A stretch of 9,447 nucleotides of DNA, taken from contig CAJYHD010000642.1 of assembly GCA_913773715.1 (NCBI GenBank), positions 1-9,447 of the forward strand, in the 5' to 3' direction. Source of the stretch: an uncultured Sphingobium sp. GTDB lineage: Bacteria > Pseudomonadota > Alphaproteobacteria > Sphingomonadales > Sphingomonadaceae. Both the position numbers and the translations under genes were made by a program. Of this stretch, positions 1 through 6,043 are shown one piece after another (the first letter of the stretch is position 1; every line of letters begins with the position of its first letter). Under the pieces are notes generated by a model. The model saw only the letters and a list, made by a program, of their open reading frames with translations. It ran no database searches and had not been told where the DNA came from.

Positions 1-65
1 GAACAAGCACGATTCGGCCGACGCTTTCGCGCGCCCATCGAACTTCCGCCACGGGGGCCGGAACG

Positions 66-833
66 ATGCCGCTTACCCAGCAGCCAGCTGCTGCAGTTAC
101 CGCACGCCAGACACGTCAGATCATGAAAGGCTTCGCCGCCCAGCTCAGCGGCCGCGCCGAACGCGGGGCCGATCGCAAGGTCAGGAAATGGAGCTACGAC
201 GTTGACGATCGCCGCGCGCAGATCTCGCGTCCGATCGGCGACGGTACAACCGCTGGCGCAATGGGCTGGATCGACTGCCTCCTGAAGGTAGTTTCCGAAT
301 GGGACGACACCGAACGGCAGAAGGGCGGCGCGCGTCCGCTCGGGATCTACGGCATGCGCGTGCTCGAGGCGCTGCTCGGCCGTCGCGGCAAGCTCAGGAT
401 CGACTTCCGCACTGGCTGCATCGAGCCCGCGCTTGACACGATAGCAGCCGCCGCCGGGGTCAGCCGCACAACAGTGGTACGTGCGTTGAAGACGCTCAAG
501 CGGATCAACGTGCTCGACTGGGTGCGGCGCACTCAGAGAACCGGAAAGGACGGTCTCTTCGGCCCGCAGCGTGAGCAGGTGTCGAACAGCTACGCCTTCA
601 CGCCCGAAGCCTTCCCTGTGCGGCTTCTACAGCGGTTCCGCGATCTGCTCGCCCGGAAACGCCTCGCACGCCAGAACGCGCCCAGCGGCGCCCCACCCGC
701 CCCTGCCGAGCCATCCTGCCCGGAGATGCGCGCAACCCTTGCCCGGATGGGCGACACGATCGCGCGCCGCGCCGAAGGTCCAAGCGCGAGTACACCTCGC
801 GGTCAGTTTCACTGTTCAGGGGTTAAAGGATAA
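66..833 (+). CDS. Winged-helix DNA-binding protein, plasmid/island replication-or-regulator type
   Basis: A 255-residue basic protein. The clearest part is a winged helix-turn-helix at about residues 93-157: a helix (GIYGMRVLEALL), then the HTH (LDTIAAAAGVSRTTVVRALK) with the recognition helix near 131-146, then an aromatic and basic wing ending at about 178 (NSYAF). The tail from 200 is Pro/Ala-rich and probably disordered. Similar proteins occur in sphingomonad plasmids and islands as HTH or replication-associated proteins, so a role in replication initiation or regulation is possible, but I see no decisive Rep motif. ATG 66 is the first in-frame ATG and lacks a strong ribosome site. The frame stays open to base 3, so the true start could lie upstream of the window; Met20 (position 123) is another option. 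Moderately sure of the DNA-binding fold, unsure of the function. Confidence 0.65.
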   Translation: MPLTQQPAAAVTARQTRQIMKGFAAQLSGRAERGADRKVRKWSYDVDDRRAQISRPIGDGTTAGAMGWIDCLLKVVSEWDDTERQKGGARPLGIYGMRVLEALLGRRGKLRIDFRTGCIEPALDTIAAAAGVSRTTVVRALKTLKRINVLDWVRRTQRTGKDGLFGPQREQVSNSYAFTPEAFPVRLLQRFRDLLARKRLARQNAPSGAPPAPAEPSCPEMRATLARMGDTIARRAEGPSASTPRGQFHCSGVKG

Positions 834-840
834 AAGGAAC

Positions 841-860
841 GGCCTCGTTTGGACGAGGCC
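841..860. terminator. Perfect hairpin after the winged-helix gene, possible bidirectional terminator
   Basis: GGCCTCGT and ACGAGGCC form a perfect 8-bp stem around a TTGG loop, 8 bases after the stop codon of the winged-helix gene. The plus-strand side lacks a T tract. Read on the minus strand, the stem is followed after a few bases by CCTTTTATCC, so it could also stop transcription coming from the integrase side. The structure is certain; the terminator role is inferred. Confidence 0.5.
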
Positions 861-1150
861 ATGCGCAGATTTGATCACCCCCAACCCGGCACCGTCACCC
901 ACCTAGCTACTCGACCGCCAAGATCCGGCTGTTGAGCGTGGCGGCTTGCGCCACCCCGATGCTCGGCGAGGGGGTGGAGCAGGAACCGTGCCGAACCGTC
1001 GCGCGCGTAGCGCGCAATGAAGCCGGGCAGCGCGCGTTCTGAGCAGCTCGACCAGGCCAAACATTTTACTCCGAAACACGTCGCGTTGCGCACGGACCCA
1101 CTGCGCGGTGTCCGGCACCCTGGCCGCCCCACTTTCGAACCCCCAAGGGG
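861..1150. other. Non-coding gap with two further hairpins
   Basis: I see no convincing gene in this stretch between the winged-helix gene and the convergent integrase. It holds two perfect stems: GTGGCG/CGCCAC with loop GCTTG at 938-954, and GCGCGC/GCGCGC around GTA at 1001-1015. Open frames on both strands here translate to Arg/Gly/Pro-rich low-complexity sequence typical of spurious GC-rich frames. A TTCGAA near 1136 recalls a tRNA T-loop but has no pairing stems. Together with the hairpin at 841-860 this is an unusually structured gap, but no function can be assigned. Confidence 0.4.
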
Positions 1151-2416
1151 TCAGGCGGCCTCGGCCGAGACCTCGGCGACGTCGACCGCGATCGGCGCGC
1201 TGGCGAGCAGCGCCGCCCAGGCCTCGAACAGGCGGCGGCGCGGGCCCAGGTAGGCCGCGCGGTTGTACGCGCCCTCGACCTTGCGGTTGATCGTGCCGAC
1301 GTCGGCCTTGTCGCCGGCGTGCGCGTGTCCGAGCGCGCGATCGATCGCGGCGCGCTCGGCCGGCATCCGCTCGTTCAGGATCGTCGAGAAGCTGGCACGA
1401 CAGCCGTGCGGAACGTGGCGGCCGCCAAACCCCGCGCGTTTGTACAGCGCACCGATCGCGCCCTCGGCAACGTCGCCGAAGATCAGCTCGTCGCCGCGGT
1501 CATGCATATTTGCATCGCCATGATGCATAATCGCTGCGCGCAGCACCGCCACCGCGGCCGCGCTGAGCGGCACCAGATGATCGTTGCGGGCCTCAGCTTT
1601 CTCCGCGATTTTCAGCTTCATGCGCTCGGCCGGCACGCGCCACAGTGGCGCCGCGCCGTCCAGATCCTCGATCTCACGCCAGCGCGCGCCGCGTACAGCC
1701 GCCAGGCGCACCGCGGTCAGCATCAGGAACGCGGCCGCGCCCTTCGTCGCCGGCGACGCGTCCAGGTGCTCGACCGCCGCACACAGTGCGCGCACGTCGT
1801 CTAGCTCGGTCAGCGCTGGCTGCGGCCGCGCCGGCGGCGGCGGCAACAGTGCGTCGGTGATGACGGCTGCAGGATCCCGCTCGGCCCATCCCTGCGCGAT
1901 CGCGTGCTTGAACACGCCGGAGATCCGCTGCCGCACGCGCCGCGCGGTCTCAAGGCGGCCGCGCTGCTCGAGCCTGCGCAGCGCGCTCAGCACGACCGGC
2001 GTCGTAATCGCCCCGATCGGCATGGCGCCGATCGCCGGGAAGATGTCACGCTCGAGGCTCGCCAGCACGTCGACCGCATGCGTCGCCGACCAGCGCGCGC
2101 GGCGCTGCTCGAACCAGTCGCGGGATACATACTCGAAAGCACGAACCTTCACCGCTTCATCGACGTCGCACTCGCGCGGATCCTCACCGCGGGCGAGCCG
2201 CTCGCGCGCCCGGTCGGCGCGCTGGCGCGCGACATCGAGCGAGATCTCCGGCCACTGGCCGAACGTCAGCAACTGCTCCTTACCCTTCCAGCGAAATCGG
2301 AAGCGGAACGAGCGTCGGCCGTTCGGCGCGACGTAGAGGTGCAAACCGCCAGCGTCGGCGAGCTTGAAGCCGGCCGCGCGCGGCCGCGCGGCTTTCACCG
2401 CGGCGTTCGTCAGCAT
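1151..2416 (-). CDS. P4-type tyrosine site-specific integrase
   Basis: This 421-residue enzyme cuts and rejoins DNA at attachment sites to integrate or excise its element. Domain order: an N-terminal Arm DNA-binding domain (about 1-80, with LTNAAVKAARP and GGLHLYVAPNGRRSFRFRF), a core-binding helical domain (about 95-190), and the catalytic domain (about 205-395). Visible catalytic residues are R237 (TAVR), K267 (ERMKLK), H337-R340 (HGCR), H364 (ALGH) and the nucleophile Y384 (GAYNRA). Length is normal for the family. The spacer between H364 and Y384 is somewhat longer than in most relatives, but no key residue is missing. The frame is open upstream to 2602, but I chose ATG 2416 because the Arm domain begins there and GAGGAAAA sits just before it. 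The gene is much more GC-rich than the cargo to its right. It points away from the cargo, as P4-type integrases do when the att site lies upstream of int. Very confident. Confidence 0.95.
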   Translation of the reverse strand: MLTNAAVKAARPRAAGFKLADAGGLHLYVAPNGRRSFRFRFRWKGKEQLLTFGQWPEISLDVARQRADRARERLARGEDPRECDVDEAVKVRAFEYVSRDWFEQRRARWSATHAVDVLASLERDIFPAIGAMPIGAITTPVVLSALRRLEQRGRLETARRVRQRISGVFKHAIAQGWAERDPAAVITDALLPPPPARPQPALTELDDVRALCAAVEHLDASPATKGAAAFLMLTAVRLAAVRGARWREIEDLDGAAPLWRVPAERMKLKIAEKAEARNDHLVPLSAAAVAVLRAAIMHHGDANMHDRGDELIFGDVAEGAIGALYKRAGFGGRHVPHGCRASFSTILNERMPAERAAIDRALGHAHAGDKADVGTINRKVEGAYNRAAYLGPRRRLFEAWAALLASAPIAVDVAEVSAEAA

Positions 2417-2511
2417 GGGATTTTCCTCGATTGAGAGGTTAGGAATAGAAGGGCAGCGATCGTGCGCAGGAAGGCGTCGGCAGCCTGGGACCGTCGCATA
2501 AGTCGATATGG

Positions 2512-2530
2512 CGGGTATCGCTCGGCTACC
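2512..2530 (+). repeat. Degenerate 19-bp site, copy 1 (upstream of integrase)
   Basis: CGGGTATCGCTCGGCTACC on the plus strand. It matches the reverse complement of the 5090-5108 site at 16 of 19 positions and that of the 7540-7558 site at 15 of 19. It lies about 95 bp upstream of the integrase start, where P4-type att or arm sites commonly fall. The match is weak enough that chance cannot be excluded. Confidence 0.25.
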
Positions 2531-2547
2531 TCTGCTATGCGGGCAGC

Positions 2548-3042
2548 ATGCACTTACTGCTTCTCGGAACGGCTTCGATCCTCGTGAGCATCCCCTCGTC
2601 AAGCGAAGGCGCGACTTCGAGGGAGCGCCACTTAGAGATCCCTCACAGCACGATCTTCCTGAAGCGAGGTTCTCCCCCTTTCACAGAGGCGAAGATCACA
2701 GGGGCCGTTTCTGAAAAACTGAAAAAGTTGATCCCTGATACCAACGGTAAGTTCGCTATGATTGGCGTAGCCTGTAATAAGGTAAGCCAGGTAGGAAGGC
2801 TAAGTAACTGTAAAATCGAGGCCGAGCCAGAAACTGAGGCTCTCAGAGCATTCGCTCTTCAGGCCACACGTGATATCGTGATCGACAAGAGCCAAGTACG
2901 GGCTATTGGAAGCAACTTTAAATGGATCAGCATCCAATTTCGAGTGACCAACTCAGCCACGCCGGTTACTAGTGGGCCGTGCTGGCCTCCAAGCTGCAAC
3001 TTCCACTTCATACCGCCGACCCCGCCAGAGCCACTGAAGTGA
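2548..3042 (+). CDS. Secreted protein with TonB C-terminal-like domain, unrecognised function
   Basis: A 164-residue protein that begins with a hydrophobic stretch (LLLLGTASILVSI) ending near SSSEGA, which reads as a signal peptide with an unusually uncharged n-region. Residues 68-135 follow the pattern of TonB C-terminal-like domains often seen in sphingomonad secreted proteins: a strand with Cys76, GRLSNC with Cys88, a helix (TEALRAFALQATRDI), then a final strand (WISIQFRV). Cys76/Cys88 and Cys144/Cys150 could form disulfides in the periplasm. The tail is Pro-rich. There is no long periplasm-spanning linker or clear membrane anchor, so it is not a canonical TonB energy transducer. ATG 2548 is the only in-frame start; there is no strong ribosome site. 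It is the first gene to the right of the integrase and clearly lower in GC. Reading frame probable, function unknown. Confidence 0.5.
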   Translation: MHLLLLGTASILVSIPSSSEGATSRERHLEIPHSTIFLKRGSPPFTEAKITGAVSEKLKKLIPDTNGKFAMIGVACNKVSQVGRLSNCKIEAEPETEALRAFALQATRDIVIDKSQVRAIGSNFKWISIQFRVTNSATPVTSGPCWPPSCNFHFIPPTPPEPLK

Positions 3043-3082
3043 TGAGAAGGCGGCCTCCCCTCCACGTGAGTTGATCACTTCA

Positions 3083-3213
3083 CTTGGCGGCGGAGGAACC
3101 CTCCGCCGCAGTCACGCAAATGCGTCATTTCTCACAGGCTGATACCCGCACCTAATGCCTCGAGTACCCTCGCTCCGGGATGAGCGAACGTCCACTTTTG
3201 GGTGAAAGCGGGC
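3083..3213 (+). repeat. Three-hairpin intergenic element, copy A
   Basis: A unit of about 130 bp that aligns along its length with 3532-3663. It contains a perfect 10-bp stem (GCGGCGGAGG/CCTCCGCCGC, loop AAC) at 3087-3109, a short stem ACGCA-AA-TGCGT at 3114-3125, a variable middle, and a degenerate copy of the dispersed palindrome at 3190-3213 (GTCCACT and AGCGGGC around TTTGGGTGAA). It begins 40 bases after the TonB-C-like gene, so the first stem may also act as its terminator. Confidence 0.7.
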
Positions 3214-3507
3214 CATGCTTTCGAGCAGGCAGGCCGCTATACGAGAAGCGTGACTGGGTTATTTCTCCTAAGTGCATTGGCGCTGCTCGTCATCCCACCG
3301 GCCATCTTGATAACAGCTCCTCTTCGTTGGCTAACCTTGTTGGTCCCTGCCGGCATTGCAGCTTTCGTCGTAGCTATTCACCTGGTTGGCGAAGGAGATC
3401 CAGGACCGGCGGGGCTGATCATCCTGGGGTTCATCGCGCTGCTCTTGCTATTGAATGGCGCCGTGCTCTTTGGACGGTTGCTCAAGCACTTTCTTACAGA
3501 CATTTAG
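3202..3507 (+). CDS. Small three-helix membrane protein, unrecognised
   Basis: A hydrophobic protein of 101 residues with three probable transmembrane helices at about 18-38, 43-62 and 71-90, and a short basic cytoplasmic-looking end (GRLLKHFLTDI). No family was recognised. The start is uncertain: GTG 3202 lies inside the repeat element, and GTG 3250 (86 residues, just before the first helix, after ACGAGAAG) is equally plausible and would leave the repeat non-coding. It lies between the two copies of the three-hairpin element, with no tight link to either neighbour, so it may be a single-gene transcription unit. Confidence 0.5.
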   Translation: MKAGHAFEQAGRYTRSVTGLFLLSALALLVIPPAILITAPLRWLTLLVPAGIAAFVVAIHLVGEGDPGPAGLIILGFIALLLLLNGAVLFGRLLKHFLTDI

Positions 3508-3531
3508 CTTCGGCCACATCGAACGCACGAG

Positions 3532-3663
3532 CTTGGCGGCGGAGAACCTCTCCGCCCCGGCCGCGCAAATGCGTTGGTTCTTCTAGGTTGGCACCCGCCC
3601 CTCTCGCGACCGGTACCCTCATCGGGCGATCGGCGAATGTCCGCTAATGGGTGGAAAGCGGAC
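3532..3663 (+). repeat. Three-hairpin intergenic element, copy B
   Basis: Second copy of the unit at 3083-3213. First stem GGCGGAGA/TCTCCGCC with loop ACC (3538-3556), second stem core GCA-AA-TGC near 3563-3575, and a perfect third stem GTCCGCT (3639-3645) with AGCGGAC (3657-3663) around an 11-base loop holding GGGTGGAA. The innermost pair of the first stem is G-C in copy A and A-T here, a compensatory change that supports selection on the structure. Confidence 0.7.
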
Positions 3664-3704
3664 GCAAGCTTGACCTGCGGCCTCGCCCCTTGCGAGATAG
3701 TGCG

Positions 3705-4178
3705 GTGCAGATCGAGATCGTATCATCCCGCCTAAAAATCGCGTTTATGTTGCTTGGCTCTCTCGTGTTCGTAGCGGTCGAATTCCTCTTGCCCGGTCCA
3801 CTTGATTCTAGGCGCTTCGAGGGTGTGGTACTCTTTTCTGTCTGCGCGGCAGTTGCTATAGCGATGTTGTTAAGGCCGCAGCGTCTCCGTCTTGATCAAG
3901 AGGGGATCACCGTTTTGGGCGGTCTGCTTTGGTCGCCCACGAAGATCGCGTGGTGCGACGTGAGCGGGTTTCGTGCTGTTCTGATCCGACCCGGCGTTTC
4001 AATGATTGGTTACAACTACAATTCAGAGGTCGCGAACAAGCCAAGGGGCCCGGCATTCTCCCGGTTGATTGCCGGCGTCGATGGATCGATTAGCGGCGTT
4101 TGGCCGGGTTCGAAGGCTGCACTGGTTGACCAACTCAACGCATGCCGCGAGCGCGCGATGCGAGGTGAAGCCGTCTAA
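3705..4178 (+). CDS. Two-helix membrane protein with PH-like domain
   Basis: With the GTG at 3705 this is a 157-residue protein. Two transmembrane helices (about 11-30 and 39-56) form a hairpin. They are followed by a soluble domain reading RLRLDQEGITVLGGLL...IAWCDVSGFRAV, then further strands and a C-terminal helix (KAALVDQLNACRERAM). That pattern fits the bacterial PH-like or STM3941-like membrane proteins of unknown role. The frame is open back to a GTG at 3651, but that codon and the next few lie inside the repeat palindrome and give an unlikely Arg-rich leader, so I prefer 3705; ATG-encoded Met15 (3747) is a third option. The fold is an inference from the pattern, and no biochemical role can be given. 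Confidence 0.6.
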   Translation: MQIEIVSSRLKIAFMLLGSLVFVAVEFLLPGPLDSRRFEGVVLFSVCAAVAIAMLLRPQRLRLDQEGITVLGGLLWSPTKIAWCDVSGFRAVLIRPGVSMIGYNYNSEVANKPRGPAFSRLIAGVDGSISGVWPGSKAALVDQLNACRERAMRGEAV

Positions 4179-4239
4179 GGTCCGCTACAGTAAGTGAGCA
4201 GCTTGTTCGCTTTCGAGGATCGCCGTGCCGCACGCGAGC

Positions 4240-4264
4240 GACCGCTAGAGGGTGGAAAGCGGAC
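4240..4264 (+). repeat. Dispersed palindrome, copy C
   Basis: GACCGCT (4240-4246), an 11-base loop containing GGGTGGAA, then AGCGGAC (4258-4264). Six of seven stem positions pair. The loop and right arm are the same as in the third hairpin of copy B. It stands alone here without the first two hairpins, just upstream of the next small gene. Confidence 0.7.
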
Positions 4265-4288
4265 GTTCATCTCTCTAGCCACTCATGC

Positions 4289-4585
4289 ATGGCAATAATC
4301 GACCCCAAACGGATTACACGCGCGGTTCTCCCTCTGATAATCCCCGTCTGGGCCGTAGCGCTAGTGACCCGACTCTCCTTTATGTTCGGCTCAATTGCTG
4401 GGTTTGAAGAGTATCAACGCTTGCCGGACCGCGAAGCTGTCGGAGATCCAGTCTTCTGGGTCACAGCCAACGTGATCGGCTCGGTAAGCCTCATCCTGGC
4501 CGCTAAAGGCAAAATCAGATCAGGTAATGCACTAGCTGCAGCTACCTGCCTGATTGGATATCTGAGGTTTATGGCTGCGCAATAA
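4289..4585 (+). CDS. Small membrane protein, unrecognised
   Basis: A 98-residue protein with hydrophobic segments at about 12-35 (AVLPLIIPVWAVALVTRLSF), 56-70 (FWVTANVIGSVSLIL) and possibly 80-95 (NALAAATCLIGYLRFM), so two or three membrane helices. An acidic loop (FEEYQRLPDREAVGDP) lies between the first two. No family was recognised and no ribosome site is evident before ATG 4289. The reading frame has a natural hydropathy pattern and moderate GC like the neighbouring cargo genes. It converges on the minus-strand membrane gene that ends at 4638. Confidence 0.45.
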   Translation: MAIIDPKRITRAVLPLIIPVWAVALVTRLSFMFGSIAGFEEYQRLPDREAVGDPVFWVTANVIGSVSLILAAKGKIRSGNALAAATCLIGYLRFMAAQ

Positions 4586-4609
4586 CGCTCGAAGGTTTGG
4601 GCAATAAGA

Positions 4610-4621
4610 AGCTCCAGAGCT
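4610..4621. terminator. Short hairpin between convergent genes
   Basis: AGCTC and GAGCT form a perfect 5-bp stem around CA in the 52-bp gap between two converging genes. There is no T tract in either direction. A weak bidirectional terminator is possible. Confidence 0.25.
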
Positions 4622-4637
4622 GGGTGGGTAAATGCCA

Positions 4638-4880
4638 TCACCAGGATATGTCATCCGAGTCGTAATGACTGAAACGTCTGCCCATTCTCCTGTCCCTCCA
4701 AGCCAGCAGCCTCAAAGCCAGGTAGAAGGCGAGAGCCGGGACGGTAGCCAACGGAGAATAGTCGAACGGAACGCCGAACCGCCGAAGCGCACCGTAAGAC
4801 AGAAGTGTCATCGGAATGGCGACACGTGCCCACATCCACCACTGATAGAGGTCGTTGTCAGATCGGAAGGTCGGGGTCAC
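4638..4880 (-). CDS. Small membrane protein, unrecognised
   Basis: An 80-residue protein from GTG 4880, chosen because AAAGGA lies about 8 bases upstream of it. The longer frame back to 4955 adds an Arg-rich leader without hydropathy structure. Features are an aromatic amphipathic start (NDLYQWWMWARVAIPM), a first helix at about 17-32, a second at about 43-60 (LATVPALAFYLALRLLAW), then a basic segment (RDRRMGRR) and an acidic end, which suggests a cytoplasmic C-terminus. No family was recognised. It runs opposite to the other cargo genes. The plus strand also has an open frame here, but it is Pro/Arg/Ser-rich and looks like a shadow. Confidence 0.5.
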   Translation of the reverse strand: MTPTFRSDNDLYQWWMWARVAIPMTLLSYGALRRFGVPFDYSPLATVPALAFYLALRLLAWRDRRMGRRFSHYDSDDISW

Positions 4881-4982
4881 CGCCCCGTTCCTTTCAAGCG
4901 GCGCGCGACGACCTTTCTCGCGCGATCGCAACCAGCGGTGCCGACGCCGTTCCATTGCTGAACGATACGGCCCGCCCTCAAC

Positions 4983-5006
4983 GTCCGCAATTGGGCGAAA
5001 GCAGAC
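4983..5006 (+). repeat. Dispersed palindrome, copy D
   Basis: GTCCGCA (4983-4989), a loop containing TTGGGCGAA, then AGCAGAC (5000-5006). This is a degenerate copy of the same palindrome as copies A-C, in the same orientation. It is followed by another GC-rich partial stem (GGCGGA, then TCCGCC, near 5013-5034) that loosely recalls the first hairpin of the long element. Confidence 0.6.
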
Positions 5007-5089
5007 ATCCGAAGCGGCGGACAGACCCTCCGCCTTTCTGCAACTAAGTCCACGTATTTGAGCAGTTTATCATCGTTCGCACGCGTTGT

Positions 5090-5108
5090 GGTACCCACGC
5101 GATACCCG
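5090..5108 (-). repeat. Degenerate 19-bp site, copy 2 (downstream edge of RES operon)
   Basis: GGTACCCACGCGATACCCG on the plus strand. It is identical at 17 of 19 positions to the 7540-7558 site, in the same orientation. It lies 24 bp beyond the end of the RES gene, so copies 2 and 3 bracket the three-gene operon. Its outer bases (GGTAC and ATACC) are nearly an inverted pair around a 7-base centre, the general form of a tyrosine-recombinase core site. GATACC (5101-5106) can also pair with GGTATC (5118-5123). Confidence 0.35.
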
Positions 5109-5132
5109 TAACGATTTGGTATCAGAACGACT

Positions 5133-5702
5133 TCAGCTGCGTCCTGCACCACCCCTAGACCGGCGCCAATCGGACCAATCTACTGCATTCTCTTCGCTGC
5201 GGGTGAGAGTGATTGCGGCGGGGTCTAAGTGATCGGTAAAAAGGATGGCGTTAAGGCATGGCCACCTGGCACTTGGCGCCACCAGACTGTCAAAGCCCAG
5301 AAAGTATGCAGCGTCTGCAATCGCTTGGGTCTCAACATAGTCACGCTCGCGATATCGTGACGAATCAACACCAAACTTTCGAAGTTCATCCAAGTCTTGG
5401 ATAATCAAAGCCTTTTCAGCTCGGAATTCCACCTCATGGACGTATGACATAATTTTTGATGGAAATACGGGTTGAGAAGCTAGCAGCGCGTAAATCTCTG
5501 CCAAGGCTCCATCGCGTTCATGACAAGTATACAGCACGTCAAAGTCGCCATTGCACCAACGACTGTTCGACGCGGCCGCTTGTAACGGATCACGACCCTC
5601 CCGTACTACACGCCAGACGGTACTACTGATCGGCTGCCTAGGCTGTAGGTCTAAAGCGTCCAATAGCGATAAGTCACGTGGGCGGCGGGAGGTCATACTC
5701 AC
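5133..5702 (-). CDS. res: RES-domain toxin (NAD+-depleting type)
   Basis: A 189-residue RES-domain protein, the toxin of a type II RES-Xre pair. Characterised family members break down NAD+ in the cytoplasm and stop growth. Visible signatures are VWRVVREG with R31, SNSRW with R48, the block VLYTCHERDGALAEIYA with Y58 and E69, and GFDSLVAPSARWPCLNAILF with S144 and N151. These cover the conserved Arg, Glu and Ser that name the family, so the active site looks intact. GTG 5702 directly follows the antitoxin stop (TAAGTG). ATG 5696, two codons in, is an equally good start. Either way translation is probably coupled to the antitoxin, which keeps toxin output low. It is the last gene of a three-gene operon. 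Family assignment is confident; activity is inferred from the family. Confidence 0.9.
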   Translation of the reverse strand: MSMTSRRPRDLSLLDALDLQPRQPISSTVWRVVREGRDPLQAAASNSRWCNGDFDVLYTCHERDGALAEIYALLASQPVFPSKIMSYVHEVEFRAEKALIIQDLDELRKFGVDSSRYRERDYVETQAIADAAYFLGFDSLVAPSARWPCLNAILFTDHLDPAAITLTRSEENAVDWSDWRRSRGGAGRS

Positions 5703-6041
5703 TTAGGTAAAAGCTCCCGCATCAAGCGCTTCGATAGCTTCGAGAACCCGCTCAGTCTGGCCCATATTGATTAGGTCGATCGCTCGATCACCAGCAAGCA
5801 TTGGGTGAGGAGCATGAAGCCACAGCCGCGTTTCGTCGGGCGAATAAAACTCTGCAAGGCGATCAACAACGTAACGAAGCTCTGCGATTACAGTTTGCGT
5901 TTTAAGGTCAGGAGCCGCCCGACCGTTCGACCATCGTGAAACCGTCGCGGGCGACACCGACATGATATTAGCGATATCTTTGCCTTGCAGGCCGCCGTCA
6001 TCACGTAGATGATCTAGTATTTTTGCCACTGCGCTAGGCAT
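5703..6041 (-). CDS. xre: Xre/MbcA/ParS-type antitoxin of the RES toxin
   Basis: A 112-residue partner that neutralises the RES toxin and probably represses the operon. The N-terminal half holds an HTH (about 18-42, GKDIANIMSVSPATVSRWSNGRAAP). The C-terminal half (about 65-110: SPDETRLWLHAPHPMLAGDRAIDLINMGQTERVLEAIEAL) matches the DUF2384-type toxin-binding domain, in which L-x-x-P-xx-LxG-xxxxxLI, followed by a helix that blocks the toxin pocket, is diagnostic. It starts 2 bp after the stop of the TIM-barrel-like gene and ends directly against the RES start, so the three genes are almost certainly co-transcribed. The protein is on the short side for the family but complete. Confidence 0.92.
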   Translation of the reverse strand: MPSAVAKILDHLRDDGGLQGKDIANIMSVSPATVSRWSNGRAAPDLKTQTVIAELRYVVDRLAEFYSPDETRLWLHAPHPMLAGDRAIDLINMGQTERVLEAIEALDAGAFT

Positions 6042-6043
6042 TT

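Noticed and set aside
571..906. Plus-strand frame overlapping the end of the winged-helix gene
   Set aside because: Pro/Ser/Arg-rich, overlaps a better gene in another frame and runs through the hairpin at 841-860.
875..1132. Minus-strand frame between the winged-helix gene and the integrase
   Set aside because: No ribosome site, low-complexity Arg/Gly composition and no recognisable fold; it spans two hairpins.
1120..1150. TTCGAA flanked by G and C runs, resembling a tRNA T-arm or tRNA-derived att fragment
   Set aside because: The flanking bases do not pair as a T-stem, and no acceptor, D or anticodon arms can be built.
1584..2336. Long open frame on the plus strand across the integrase gene
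   Set aside because: Ser/Arg-rich translation antisense to a well-supported integrase; typical shadow frame in GC-rich DNA.
4632..4961. Plus-strand frame opposite the small membrane gene at 4638-4880
   Set aside because: Lacks hydropathy or domain structure; the minus-strand frame has a ribosome site and membrane helices.
4877..5152. Minus-strand 91-residue frame overlapping the RES gene end
   Set aside because: Its middle is the translated repeat palindrome and its end overlaps the membrane gene start. The first 35 residues look less artificial, but there is no other support.
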